DNA from: Typha latifolia
Lineage: Eukaryota; Streptophyta; Magnoliopsida; Poales; Typhaceae
Assembly (NCBI GenBank): GCA_019914945.1
Contig: CM034105.1
Span: 10,230,001 to 10,294,000, forward strand
Length of the DNA: 64,000 nucleotides
Direction of reading: 5' to 3'
Positions 12,331 through 23,817 of this stretch are shown here, in pieces. Below the pieces are notes generated by a model that searched no databases, was not told the DNA's origin, and saw only the letters and a program-made list of their open reading frames with translations. The position numbers and the translations under genes were made by a program. Within the stretch, counting starts at the first letter, position 1. Every line of letters starts with the position of its first letter.

Positions 12331-12531
12331 ATTGCATAAAAACACAATTGGTCTGCCTTCAGGCAGGTCTCTTCTACGGATCATAGTTCGATCTGCTATA
12401 TTTTTTGTTTCCTTTACATATAAGGTATTTTCTATTTCTTTCTTCTAAATTTGTCATTTTATCATTTAAAGCCTCATTAAATACTAATAGGACAATATAT
12501 TATACAGAGACGTTACCTGTATTCTTTTTCT

Positions 12532-13994
12532 AAATAATTTCTTTTTCACAAAACCCCTTGAACTCTTTTTGCTACACATTGACCCATGAACTATCAGAAA
12601 TATCTCAGCCCTCTCACGCCGTTGACAGAAATGATAAATTGATCAAATTACCCCTCCACTTATAATAATAGAATAATTAAGTGGCTTAACTAATATTAAA
12701 TTTTTTTAAATATTTTAAATTTCTTCATTGCCCTCTATCCTAATCCTTTTTCTAAACACATTCCTCTCCACTTCGAGCACATCCCATCCCGTTGACAGCC
12801 CACAAGAGCAAGGCGTGACACACGATCGCCTTCGGCTGGCCATGGCCTGTCGATGAAGGGGGTCCCTATGGCGGATGAGGTCGATTTCGGTGTTGTGGGC
12901 CTCGTCGTGCATGAACTCAAAGCGGACCCGGCCGAGGTCGATGGGGGAAGCTGCTGTCGGCGACCTTGGGGTTGGCAGAGGTAGAGGAGGTGATCTAATG
13001 GCTAATAGCGAAGGTGAGGAGAAGGTGACGAGGAAACCCTTTGCCTTCTTCATCTTGTTTTCTGGGTGAAGGGTGCATCATCACCGTCGCTCATCTCTCC
13101 TCCCTTCTCTGCTTTCTCATGTGGGAGCCAGCAAGGTTGGTGGAGATGGGACATGGAGGTTGATGGCGACAAGGAAGGAGGAGGCCTTGCCACTTCTGTT
13201 GCTATGTCAACAACCTAAAGGAGCAAGACGTAATGCAAGACACAAGGCCGCCGACCCCAACTTGGCGGCAGATGAGGTCAGCGAAGGCAGGGGGGCTTGC
13301 GGCACATGAGGTCGAGCTCGATAAGGAGGACAAAGGGTCCTAGGGTGTTGATGTTGGCCTTCATGGCCTCGCCCGTGATGGCCATCAAGTCTTAGAGCAA
13401 TGAGCAGTTCTATCTCGCCTTAATCAATCGTAGTCGCGAAGGCTATGAGGTAGCTACCGAAGCTACACTAATCCAAGATCCAACTCTGACAAGGTCTTTG
13501 ACGAAGTTGAAGTCGAAGAGGATGTGGATCTTGCTCATGATCTCATAGCTGTGGAAGATGAGCACAGTGGATTTGAGCTCGAGCATGTCGCTCTCGATCG
13601 ACGATAGGCTACAAAGGAGGTGACGGTGGTCAACACCGTGGAGGCAATAACTATGGTAGTGGGCTGTGGAGGAGGCGACGACGGTGTTGGGCTATGGCGG
13701 TGGGCTAGATAAGAATAGGTGACCGTAGCTATGGAAGGAGAGGATGAGAAGGGGTATTATCGCCCACCAAAAATTTTCTTATGACTTGCATGTGATTTGC
13801 ACATGTATGAGGGGTAAAATTATCATATATTTATCACGTGACATCTTTTGGATAAAAATGGGTAATGGAACCTTAACAAAAGAGGTCAAGTGAGATATTT
13901 ATGATAGTTTAGGAGATCATTATGTACCATAAAAAAGTTTAGAGAGTAATTTTGGAAATGAATGATAGTTTAGGGAGTGAGAAGAGAATTATCC
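12532..13994. mobile_element. Foldback element carrying a GC-rich insert
   Basis: The left end reads AAATAATTTCTTTTTCAC...ACTATCAGAAATATCTCA. The reverse complement of the right end reads GGATAATTCTCTTCTCAC...ACTATCATAAATATCTCA. Similarity extends over roughly 100-150 bp of each arm. Between the arms, 12720-13760 is markedly GC-richer and resembles captured host or LTR sequence. It contains frames of 60-112 codons on both strands, none with a domain I recognise. This is Pack-MULE-like in layout. No clear 9-bp target duplication. Confidence 0.55.
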
Positions 13995-14009
13995 AAGAAA
14001 AGATATATA

Positions 14010-14559
14010 TTTGTCCATTTTCTTTTTAGCTACTCATAGCACTAATATTATCTCTTTATTAAAGGTTGATTATAGCATTTGATTCTTTTAGCTCTTTTAA
14101 TTTCTTTTAGCTAGTCATAGCATCAGTCTTATTTTAGATTGTTTGATTATAGTTCATAGTTCATTTACAATTCACAGTTACCGAACAAAATTTTTAACTC
14201 CACGCTCTTTTTACTTGTTATTTTATATCTCACTCTTTTACTATGTTATTTTACTTGTACAAGGCTTGTATATAATTATTTCCAATGAAAAACATAAAGA
14301 AGATTATTCTTTTAGCTCTTTCAATTGAAGATGGATGAAAAGAAATAAGAGAGATACTACTCTATTTAAACTTTTAGAGATTTCATAATCACTAATACTT
14401 TTCTAATGTACATAAACACTTTTATTTATCTAACACAACTTTTTAAACGTATATGAGATTTTTTTTTCTAATTGAAAGAGTTACAAGAATCAAATGATAT
14501 AATCAACCTTTTAAAAGGAGAGAATATTGGTGCTATGAGTAGCTAAAAAAATTGACAAA
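14010..14559. mobile_element. MITE with long terminal inverted repeats
   Basis: About 90 bp of inverted repeat: the left arm starts TTTGTCCATTTTC and runs through 'agctactcatagcac'. The right arm, reverse-complemented, starts TTTGTCAATTTTTTT and runs through the same 'agctactcatagcac'. No convincing target duplication. Confidence 0.6.
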
Positions 14560-15059
14560 CATTTATTTTCAACGAAAAAAAAGTAGAAGACAGAAAGTTA
14601 ATAAATATAACTAAAAATTCATAATTTAACTATAAAATTCATGAATTAACAATGATGTAATTCGTAGTTTTTTTTTTTTCAAAATTTATAGTTAATTTAC
14701 AAAATTTGTAAACTAACTATGAAATATGGTCCGAAAAAGAAAGAGAATGAGAAGTGTTAGATAGATACTACTCTATTCAAACTTTTAGAGACATTTATAA
14801 TACTAATATCTTGTTAATTTGCAGTATCTATAACTAGATAGTTTAACTTATTTGCAATATAGATTAAATTTTTTTAGAGGAAACCGAACAATTTGAATTA
14901 AGCAATTCTCTTTTTTCTAAAGAATTGATTATAGAGTTTTTAACTATTTAACTAATCCTAATTATCTCACCACTATCTTCGATTTGTCTCTTATTTTTTT
15001 TAATTAAAGAACAATTAGAGAGACTTGCATAGAAAAAAAAGAGAAAAATATTAAGAGAT

Positions 15060-15180
15060 AGAAGAAGAAGAAGAACAACAACAACAACAACAACAACGAG
15101 AACAAGAAAAAAGAAGAAGAGAAAGAAGTAGTAGCAACAATAGTAAAAAAAGAAGAATAAGAAGAAGAGGAAGAAAGAAA
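15060..15180. repeat. GAA/AAC-rich low-complexity tract
   Basis: Runs of GAA, AAC and AAG. The open frame on its minus strand (14948-15226) is poly-Phe/Tyr/Val and is a by-product of the repeat. Confidence 0.85.
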
Positions 15181-15339
15181 AGAGCACCGGTAACTTCTCT
15201 TTATTCTTATATTGTCTCATCAACATTTCATAAACACTAACGGGTATAAAAACAAATTTGGAAGAAGAAAAGAGAATACCTCATCTATAAAATAATAAAA
15301 AACCAAAACCAGGCCCAATAAATACATATGATATCAGAG

Positions 15340-17426
15340 TAAGAGGCTTTGAATTTGGATCTAGCTCGGACTTATCGTTTGCCCTTGGGAACAACTTTTG
15401 TTAATAAAAAAAGTAGTCACTTGTATAAATTTTTTTACTTTTAATGTTTGATTATTAAATATAAATCAAAAAATTAATTTTCTTACCTATCAAAAACATC
15501 TCCACCTTTTTATTTTGACCTCTTTCTTGAAAGAAGAAATTTACTTGATTAAAATCAGTAATTTTATTGAATTCCACTTTCTTACTACTAAATACACCCA
15601 TAGAGTGTTCATAAAATTAATCAAATGATACTCACATGTAATTTTTTGACAAAAAAAAAAAATCTAACGAATAGACGAAAAAGAAATAACTTTATTAGAA
15701 TAACAAATAATAAAGTTAAAACAACAATAGCTAGTCAATAACAAATGCACCCCCAGTATTACTAAAACCAATATATATTTTATGTAAAATACTGCTTGAT
15801 TTATATAATTATTCTTAAGAAGAACATATCTATACAGACATCTCTTCCATAGTTTTTGCATACCAGTGAGCAGACAGCACAGATCTAGTGTAGATCTTTC
15901 TAAGAAAAAGGCAAAATAGAGGCTATAGATGTTTAATCACGATCTATATTTGTATAAGTTCATCTCAAATTTATGTCATCAGGCATTAGATTATATGTTT
16001 GTTAAGAGGTAGTCAGGATAGCATTGTAAGTTAAGACATTAAATTATATCACAAGTGATACTTTAATTTTTAACGAGCAATCTACGCATTTAGCTTGGCA
16101 GATAAGTTAGCATCAGCTAATCTAGTCAAATGTGACGATAATATTAATTATAGTAACGTATATGTGACCGATCCTTATTCTTATCCATATCCTCTTGACA
16201 AGATTAATTCTTCTTCTTCTTCTTCTTCTTCTTCTTCTTCTTCTTCATATTTCTCTATTTTGAGAATTCATATCTATTTGACATGATTATGAATGCAAAC
16301 AATTAATAATTAATCATATGTCTGATCTCAACTACATTATATGATTGTGTATAATTAAATTGGATTATTTTTTATCTCCAGATATTTTTACCTCGTTGGG
16401 CATCATATTATAATTATGTCTCTTGTGCCACGTTAGATTGATTATTAATCCTTATCCCTTATTCATGCATCTCAACTGTCATTATATCATAAGATATCTT
16501 GGTCGGGTGCAATAACTTGATAAGGTTGCAAAACGCAAGGTGATGATAAATTAATTTTGGTAGACAAAAAAGATTTTGGATAGATTATAAAATTACTAAC
16601 TCGAACTCTTTTATATCATATATTCTATGTCCAGAAAAGAAACTTCAAAACTAAAGATTAAGCCATAGATTGTATCATTGCTAACTCTTGTTTGTCTAAT
16701 AATATGACAGGACTCAGCCGACTTTTCTCAAAAGAATGAGAAAAGATATTATATCGTTGAACAAAATTTTCTCACACCTCCCAACCGACGTGGAGATCTA
16801 CACGTAAAGATTTATTTATTTATTTCTAGTTTAAATTAAAAGAAAGAAGCATTATATCTTATTTAAAGTCATGGCGAGTCGATTGAATATAAATACCGGC
16901 GTTCATAATTCTTTAACGTAGAAGTCAAAATCTTGGTAGGCCTGGAAAAAAAATATCAAACCATGAATGACTCCATTAGGGATAATGGAAAATTTTTCTC
17001 TTGATATTTTCGTATACGTATTAATTCCCAATTGACAGGAGACGAATCTGGACATCGTTTCTTGAGAATTTATAGATGTGGATATTGTTTACATATTATA
17101 TTTATCTTTTTGACATTTTGGATTTTATTTTGTGAATTTTACTCTCTTTTTTTTTAACAAAAATCAAACATGTTTTTTTCGACGAGGTGGGACATAGTCG
17201 TTTCTGCCACATTGTTAGCTCCTTTTCATGGCTATCTGGCGTACTAATAAAACCATCTATCATGTTGACCAACATGCCACTTACCTAGCTATACTCCTAT
17301 ATAACTCATAATGTCTGTGGACTTGATAACATTAGAAAGCTTTCCTACATTACAATTATCTCAAGTATGGATAGAGAGAATAGGGATAAGGTGTGGGCCA
17401 ATCCTTCATTATGTGTCAATATATCG

Positions 17427-17463
<37 letters not shown>

Positions 17464-17830
17464 TGATTCTAATTATGCCGGTTTTTATTCTATGCTTCTC
17501 TTATATGAATTTCGAGAGAAATCAGAATTATTGAATGTGCGCATCTAATGCTGTGATTGCTCTAATTGCTCTAGGCAGAATTTTCTAACATAGAATAGGG
17601 GGGAATGGAGTTCATTAGACAAGGTAATGCAATGGTTAAAGAGTGTGATGTAGCCATTTGAAGACATAATTGATTATGCTATTGAGATTGGTCCTGGCCT
17701 GTAAAGGGACTTTTATTAGCCTTTAAATTGTCTTTGAGGTTACCATTAGGAGTGCCTCCGGTTTGGTCCTATGCATGAATGAATGATCAGCACAATCATA
17801 GAACCCCTGTTATTAAATTTAAGACACTTA
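15340..17830. other. Unassigned AT-rich DNA
   Basis: Contains a (TTC)n microsatellite at about 16208-16247 and an (AT)n run at about 17429-17459. No gene recognised. The frame at 16095-16286 is extended by poly-Ser from the TTC run. Confidence 0.4.
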
Positions 17831-17831
17831 C

Positions 17832-18687
17832 ATAATTGCTGCAGAAAACTTTTTGAATAGGGTATCAAATCACACCCTACATTTTATCTATTTTGTATTC
17901 ATATTCTGTCTTATCGATTTTATTATTTACACTCTGTCTTTGATTATTTTATAATCCAACCTCTTATTTTTCTCTATAAATCTCATTTAACACTCTGATA
18001 TTATTTTAAGTAATTGATACCTATTAAATTACTAAAATACCCTCACCATTATTTTTTCTCCCCTCTACCTCTTTTCTGAAGAAGGCATGAATAATTTAGA
18101 TATTTAAAAATTATTTCATATATTATAACAGAATATTCCTTTGCTGGTATTATTTAAATTAAATGATGATGTTAAATAAAAATTATAAATAAAAAATAGG
18201 GGTCAGGTTACAAAAACCTCAAAAATGGGGTGAATTATAAAATAGATAAAATATAGGGTGTGATTTGTAAAATTTTCTTTAAAATATTATAATTACTACT
18301 ACATTCCTAAAAATATTAAAAAAATACCACAATTTTATTAGTTAATAAATCAACTAATCATGATTAAAACATAACTTATATTAAAAAAGACTATCTTATC
18401 CTTATATAAATTATTAAAAATAGTTTAAAATCTATTCCTTATCATACCCAATACCAAAATAAAATGAAATATGCCTTATTTTACATAAGAAAAAAAATTA
18501 TCGATAAAAAATTTATACTCTCAACTTAAAAAAAAGGAGGGTATTTTAGTCATTTTATATGTTTATTAACTTTAATAATACTCTGTTAAAAATCAACCAT
18601 AACCATAATTCTAAAAAAGCTTTTATTAGCAATTGTAATATTTTAAAAAATGTAGTGTAATTTTAAAAGTTTTATGTGGCAATTATC
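17832..18687. mobile_element. MITE interrupted by a second MITE
   Basis: The outer ends are inverted: CATAATTGCTGCAGAAAAC at 17831 and, reverse-complemented at 18687, GATAATTGCCACATAAAAC. The outer left arm is cut near 17853 and resumes near 18281 with 'aaaatattataattactac', matching the uninterrupted right arm. No protein-coding capacity. Confidence 0.6.
17853..18280. mobile_element. Inner MITE inserted in the outer MITE arm
   Basis: Inverted ends share CAAATCACACCCTA and ATTTTATCTATTTT. Length is about 430 bp. The break in the outer arm coincides with its borders, so it inserted later. Confidence 0.6.
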
Positions 18688-18879
18688 TTAAAAACCCTCT
18701 AAAAAAGAGTTTTCTTTTCTTCTTGTGGTCGATGCATTCCCTCGCGGTGGCATTTCAATAAATAAAATGGTTTCTATGTCTTTGGTGATGTGTCATTAAT
18801 TCGTGCTTGAATGCATTTTTTTTTCTAAAATAGTAAAGTATATTTAGCTTGATTTATTTAGTCTAGTTACCTCACCAAA

Positions 18880-18981
18880 AAAATTGAACAAAATTTGAGT
18901 ACAAAGATATTGGTGAAGGGGGTCATCAGGCCCTAAGAGCACAACCGAAGAGGCCTCTCTAGCTCGATTTGCTAACCAGTC
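18880..18981 (-). mobile_element. LINE RNase H fragment, distal part
   Basis: On the minus strand it reads WLANRAREASS, typical of the end of plant LINE RNase H domains. It is continuous with 24758-25085 once the copia element between them is removed. Confidence 0.65.
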
Positions 18982-20004
18982 TATTAGGTTTTTAGTATTG
19001 GCAATTATGTACAAAATATGCTAAGTGTTTTTATACATATAGATAAGCATGTATACAAGTCTTGAAAGTATTTGGATTGAAGGATTGCAAGATCAAAGGA
19101 AAAAGGTTTCTGCGTTCACACCACGTTCGAACGCACTCTTAGGAGTTCACACATACAGAGAATGCATTCAGGCCGTTCGAACACGAACACAGGCGTTCGC
19201 ACATACAGAGAACGCGTTCGGCCCGTTCGAACGCGAGCACAAGCGTACATACATACAGAGAACGTGTTTGGGTCGTTCGAACGCGTGTGCAGGAGTTTGC
19301 ACATATAGAGAATGTTTTTCTGTCGTTTGAATGCAGTAAAAGACTGTTCGAATGCACCCTGTATATGTTCACAGCACGTTTACACATACAAAGTAATGTT
19401 TTTGCGCGTTCGAATACAACTAGTGAAAATCAAGTCACCGCGTTCAAATGCACTTAGGCCCATTCGAACGCACCTGAGAACAAGTCAGGCCGTTCAAACG
19501 CTCTCGGGCCGCGTTCGAATGCACCTACATAATATGCAAATTTTGGACTTTCGTGAGTTTGGATATGACTTAGATTTGGCTCTATCTTGGATACATATAT
19601 AAGCATTGTGATGCCTTAACTCGAGGGTGGTTGGTGAAGGCAATTAAAAGAGAATTCTTGAGACTACATTTCTTCAACTAACAAGGTTCGTCTCTTCTAC
19701 AAGGCATTAAACTTTCATTCTTGAGACTACATCATTTCTTCAACCAACAAGATCCGTCTCTTCTACAAAGTCGTGGAGATCGATGGGTTGTTTTGTGAGT
19801 CAGTCTTATAACTGCTACTATTCTAGTGATTGATTTTGATCTGAGTTTGAATTCGTAGTTTTTTTCCATTTAGGTTTTTCCACATTAAAATCTTAGCGTT
19901 TATCTTTGCTTTTATTTTTTAATATTTCTTCCGCTTTTACCTAAGCAAAGGAGTGATATCATTGCCTAGGGTTTGGATACATACGTGCGTCTAGGTGTTT
20001 TTCA
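18982..20004 (+). repeat. 5' LTR of the SIRE-type element
   Basis: Starts TATTAGGTTTTTAG (TG mutated to TA) and ends GTGTTTTTCA. It has about 110 bp of TTCGAA-rich sequence (about 19340-19510) that the 3' LTR lacks. The 3' LTR has a segment near 24412-24530 that this one lacks. Confidence 0.88.
19101..19350 (+). repeat. Five 50-bp tandem repeats in the 5' LTR
   Basis: The marker 'acatacagag' recurs at 19151, 19201, 19251 and (as acatatagag) 19301, exactly 50 bp apart. The palindromic core CGTTCGAACG recurs in step (ttcga at 19126, 19176, 19226, 19276). Since 50 is not a multiple of three, the repeat is not selected as protein. Confidence 0.92.
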
Positions 20005-20006
20005 AT

Positions 20007-20022
20007 TAGTATCAGAGTAGGT
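20007..20022 (+). other. Primer-binding site
   Basis: TTAGTATCAGAGTAGG, two bases after the 5' LTR, is a decayed form of the TGGTATCAGAGC site complementary to plant initiator tRNA-Met. Confidence 0.75.
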
Positions 20023-20079
20023 TCTCTTATCCTTAGAGAGAGATCAACTAGGCATAAATTTTCATAGAGATGGGCAATC

Positions 20080-20700
20080 GTCTATTGGACCTCCTATTCT
20101 AGATGGATCAAATTATGGATATTGGAAAGCTAGGATGAGAGCTTACTTGAAGTATGGATTGCCGTTGTGAATGGTTGGAGTGCACCGATGTACATGGTGA
20201 ATGATAATCTTGTTGAGAAAATAATTGAGTCTTGGGATAGGGCAGATTATGAAAAAGTTGGCTGGAACAGCAAGACAATAAATGCAATTTTTAGTTGTAT
20301 TTCCTCAAAAGAATTTAAACGAATTTCTTGTGAGATAGAAAAGAAGCTTGGACAATCTTAGAAACTACTCATGAAGAAACCATAGTTGTAAAACTTTCAA
20401 AACTTCAACGGTTGACTACTAGTTTTAAAACTCTCTGTATGGAGGAGAATGAGACTTTTGATGAGTTTTATGCAAAGATAAATGATATAGTAACTCTAGT
20501 TTCAACCTACAAGAAAACATTCCTGAAAATAGAATTATTCGTAAGATCCTTAGGTTTCTCCTAGAAAGGTTTTAAGCAAAAGTTACAGCTATTGAGGAAA
20601 GTAAGGATATCAATTCTATGAATGTTGAACAATTGGTAAGAAATATACAAATGTTTGAGTCCAGTCCTTCAAAACCTAATATACAAATGTTTGTGTTAAT
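20080..20700 (+). pseudogene. copia gag remnant
   Basis: Begins with the standard copia gag motif LDGSNYGYWKARMRAYLK at about 20097-20150. After a frameshift near 20155 it continues as NGWSAPMYMVNDNLVEKI and on to a UBN2-like region (20167-20360). Further stops follow. It would encode the capsid-like protein if intact. Confidence 0.75.
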
Positions 20701-20739
20701 ATGAGTGCTTAATATATCAAAAAATTCTATTCAACAGTC

Positions 20740-20875
20740 ACGTATAAAACACATTGATATCCGTTATCATTTTATACGAGAGTTAGTTGAAGACAAAGTA
20801 ATAGCGCTGGAACATGTTAAGACGGAGAACAGTTGAGAGATTTGTTTATAAAACCTTTGGATGTATAGAGATTTG
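20740..20875 (+). pseudogene. copia RNase H tail
   Basis: Reads SRIKHIDIRYHFIRELVE and, after a stop, LRDLFIKPLD: the last part of copia RNase H (usual wording ..HIDIRYHFIRE... ADLFTKPL). The direct join to gag shows a large internal deletion of pol. Confidence 0.75.
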
Positions 20876-22351
20876 AATATCTTGGTACTTCTTTAGAGAT
20901 TTGTGCTTTGGACTGATTTTTTAAAGGATTTGTGTTTGGTTTGCGTGTTTTTTATTTTTTTTGTTTGTTTTTAGGTTTTTCTTTTATACTGAATTTTTTT
21001 TTAGTTTCTGGTTTTAGATTGTATATAATTTATTTGTTGAGAGTTTTTAAAAAAAATATGTGCACTTCTAGATTCAAAAATATATTTTTAACATATAAAT
21101 ATGACCTTTTCTTGATTATGAGTTATTATAGTCAATTTTGTCATCCTGTAGTATATTGTGTCATTTTTGATTCATTCACTCTCTCGACTTACGTAATAAT
21201 TAAATTAAATTTAATGCACTCATAACGTGTGTATATTCTTGAGTGAGCATGACATCATGAAATATTTTCTTAGATAGCTCTCTATTGATTTTGATTTACA
21301 CAGTTTGACCTCATACTTAGTCATGTGTAACGTGTTCATAAAAGATTAATGAAAAGGGCTACAATGAGTTAGTATGAAAGCCATCTTGTTTAGAGTCAAG
21401 TTTGACTCAGTACATTGGTTGAAATTTTTTTTGAAAAAAAAATGATATATACATATATATGTTTACACATTGTTCGTTATGTACTACAAGAAAATGGTTA
21501 CCTACTCATGTGTGAAAGCCATCATTACACCTATATGATTTCAGTGAAAAAAAAATACAGGAAAAATTCCTATCAAGTTCTGAAGAATAAGTCGAAAAGT
21601 GCATAATTATATACTAAGTCGGTTTGACTACTATGTTGCATTATTGTTTAAATAGGAAAGTTTGTTTAAGAAGATTGTTTTATATTGTCTATACTCAACT
21701 TGCATATGCATATTGTTATGATCAATCAAGATTAATTTATAATTTGAGTGATGCATTAGAGTTGATCATAATATGCTCTTGATGATTTGATTGATCTGTG
21801 TATGAATCTATTTTGAATTTTTAGAAGTGCATCTCCAAAAATATTTTAGATTTTTTTCTGATTTTTATTTAGAAAAATGGCATTGAACGCAGGCTTCTTG
21901 AGTTCGAATGCAGTGACTAGAGCGTTCGAACGCACGGACCGGGTGCGTTCAAATGCACCCGGGGTTCTTCAAATATTGTGTCCGAACCTAGGGTTTCATC
22001 TTCCTCCTTATCAAACCCTAAAACCCTTTCTTTTCCACTCTCCCAAATCTTCAAGATCTTCACGGTTTTCGCTAAATCCTTCACTCCATATTCTTCAAAG
22101 GCTATTTCTCCTTCGAATCTAGTACTTTTGGGTTAACTTTTCAAGTTCTTTATCACTTTTTGCGAGTTATGATTTGTCAATATTTTTTTATTTTTTGATT
22201 CAAATTAGCCTCTTGATCTTGGTTGATTTCGTGCATTTTCAAGTTTTTGATCACGATAGAGTTTACATCTTGATGTTTCTTGAGTGATTGAACGTGACAA
22301 ACTTGCTTTTTCTAGTGAAAGATGGATTTCACCTAGGGCTTTCATGGTTTC

Positions 22352-23497
22352 TTGCTTTTTTATGCTTTAGGTATGTGTCGGATGTTGAGATCTATTTTTC
22401 TCTATAGAATGCTTAAAAAAACTACAGTTTCCAAGAAGCCAAGGCTGCCTTTTTCGCCATCTTCTGCTCCAAAGTTCTCTTCATCAACTGCTATAGAAAG
22501 ATACATGCACAACTTTGGAACTCACCCTATTATTTGTGAGAGGCCTATAGTCATCTCAAATTTTGCTTCATTAGGAATTGAAAAGATGTTCACTGAGCGA
22601 GGGTGGCTGTCAATGTGTAAGATAAATGGGACGGCTCATGTGGAGGTTGTCTGAGAGTTTTTCAGCAATGCCACTATTTTGGATCGGTGTATACGGTCCA
22701 CAGTCCGTGGTGTATCTATTTATTTGGACTCTGATGTCATCCGTGCAGAGTTTCAACTTCCTAATGGCGATTTCGAGTATCCCAACTCTGACCCTCTTTC
22801 TTTTGTTCAGGATTATGCATGTGACATTTTAATATAGGGGGAAGAGTGGATAGGTAATATGATGCCCCATGCAAAACTAATATTTGTGGCTCGCATGTTA
22901 CATCTCATTTGTCTATACAATGTCACTCCAAAAACTCGGCATTCCAATATTAGTCAAGACCGAGCATTTCTACTTCACGTGATGCTTTCAGGCATCTCCA
23001 TTGACTTGGTGACTGTTATTTATGATTCCATTGTGACAGCTGCACAAAAGGAAGCCCCCCATGAAGGTTTGCCATTTGGGATCTTCATCACCAAACTGTG
23101 CATGGAGAGTGGTGTGAGAGTTGATTCTATAAAAGCTTCGGTTACAATTCAAAAACTGTTGGATCGGATCACCATTAAGAGGAGTCAAGCTTATGATCTA
23201 CCATCTCCTTACAAACTAACCTCCTCTTCCACCGCTGAACGTCGATCACACCAAGAAATCTCTTCAGAGGACAGCTCCGATGATGAATCATATCAACTTG
23301 AGGGAGAATTTTAGTTTATCATTGAACGGTTTGATCAGCTTAGCACTCAGGTGCATGACTTACAATTGGCCGTTGATGGTTTTTTTGCTACTACTGCAGA
23401 GACACGGGCTGAGCAAGCTCAGGGGATAGTACTCTCTATCGCCATTTTTCTCTTAGTGCTTAGCCTTTGGAAATTTGTGTCAAAAAGGGATTGTTAA
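22352..23497 (+). pseudogene. env-like ORF of the SIRE-type element, three in-frame stops
   Basis: One frame of about 380 codons is interrupted by TGA at 22652, TAG at 22835 and TAG at 23312, ending at TAA 23495-23497. The middle (about 22530-23200) matches the 'putative plant transposon protein' domain found in SIRE and Athila retroelements, with landmarks ERGWLSM, LPNGDFEYPNSDPLSFVQDY and RAFLLHVMLSGISIDL. The tail has an acidic Ser-rich stretch (SSEDSSDDES), a helix likely to form a coiled coil, and a hydrophobic segment GIVLSIAIFLLVLSLWKFV ending in basic residues, consistent with a membrane anchor. Such env-like proteins are of unproven function. With its stops this copy is not expressed intact. 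Confidence 0.7.
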
Positions 23498-23803
23498 TTT
23501 AGAGATCATGTGTTTAGGGGGAATAAGGAGTGAGTTTAGGAGTTTGGGAGTAAGTTGTATTTGAGTTACATAGTGAGTTGCATTAGTACCGATCTTATTT
23601 GCTTTGTTTAGATAATTGAAGTTTAGATCACATGTATTTACTATTTTTAAATTTGTATGATCTTACTTCAATTTATTTTCACTTGATCTTGGATTGGTAT
23701 GTTTTGAGTTGCAAGGATTGAAGTATTAAATCTTTTAGACTTGTTGAATGCTCATTTAGGACTCTTTGTAATTTTTGTAAACTAGATGTTTTGTCACAAA
23801 TTG

Positions 23804-23817
23804 CCAAAGGGGGAAAT
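23804..23817 (+). other. Polypurine tract
   Basis: CCAAAGGGGGAAAT immediately before the 3' LTR, the usual copia plus-strand priming site. Confidence 0.85.

Larger units (their letters stand above)
12340..15330. mobile_element. Degenerate Mutator-like foldback element (outer)
   Basis: The left end (about 12400-12530, with 'tcatttaaagcctcattaaatac') and the right end (about 14980-15290, with the GAA/AAC-rich purine tract and 'ctcatcaacatttcataaacac') are relatives of the two arms of the complete foldback at 30527-32972 and lie in opposite orientation. Two other elements (12532-13994 and 14010-14559) sit inside. Exact ends and target duplication were not found. Confidence 0.45.

Noticed and set aside
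12715..13309. Possible small genes in the GC-rich insert
   Set aside because: Frames are broken, occur on both strands and show no recognisable domain; reported only as cargo of the foldback.
14948..15226. 92-codon minus-strand ORF
   Set aside because: Poly-Phe/Tyr/Val product of a GAA/AAC-rich tract.
19120..19330. GTTCGAA motifs as tRNA genes
   Set aside because: No acceptor stem, anticodon loop or A-box at the right distance; the motif is part of the 50-bp repeat.
19101..19350. Regularly spaced 50-bp repeats as a CRISPR array
   Set aside because: Units are contiguous with no unique spacers and lie in both LTRs of a plant retrotransposon.
22859..23314. A DNA-transposon transposase
   Set aside because: The matching domain is named 'putative plant transposon protein' but belongs to the env-like region of SIRE/Athila retroelements, and it sits between copia pol and the polypurine tract.
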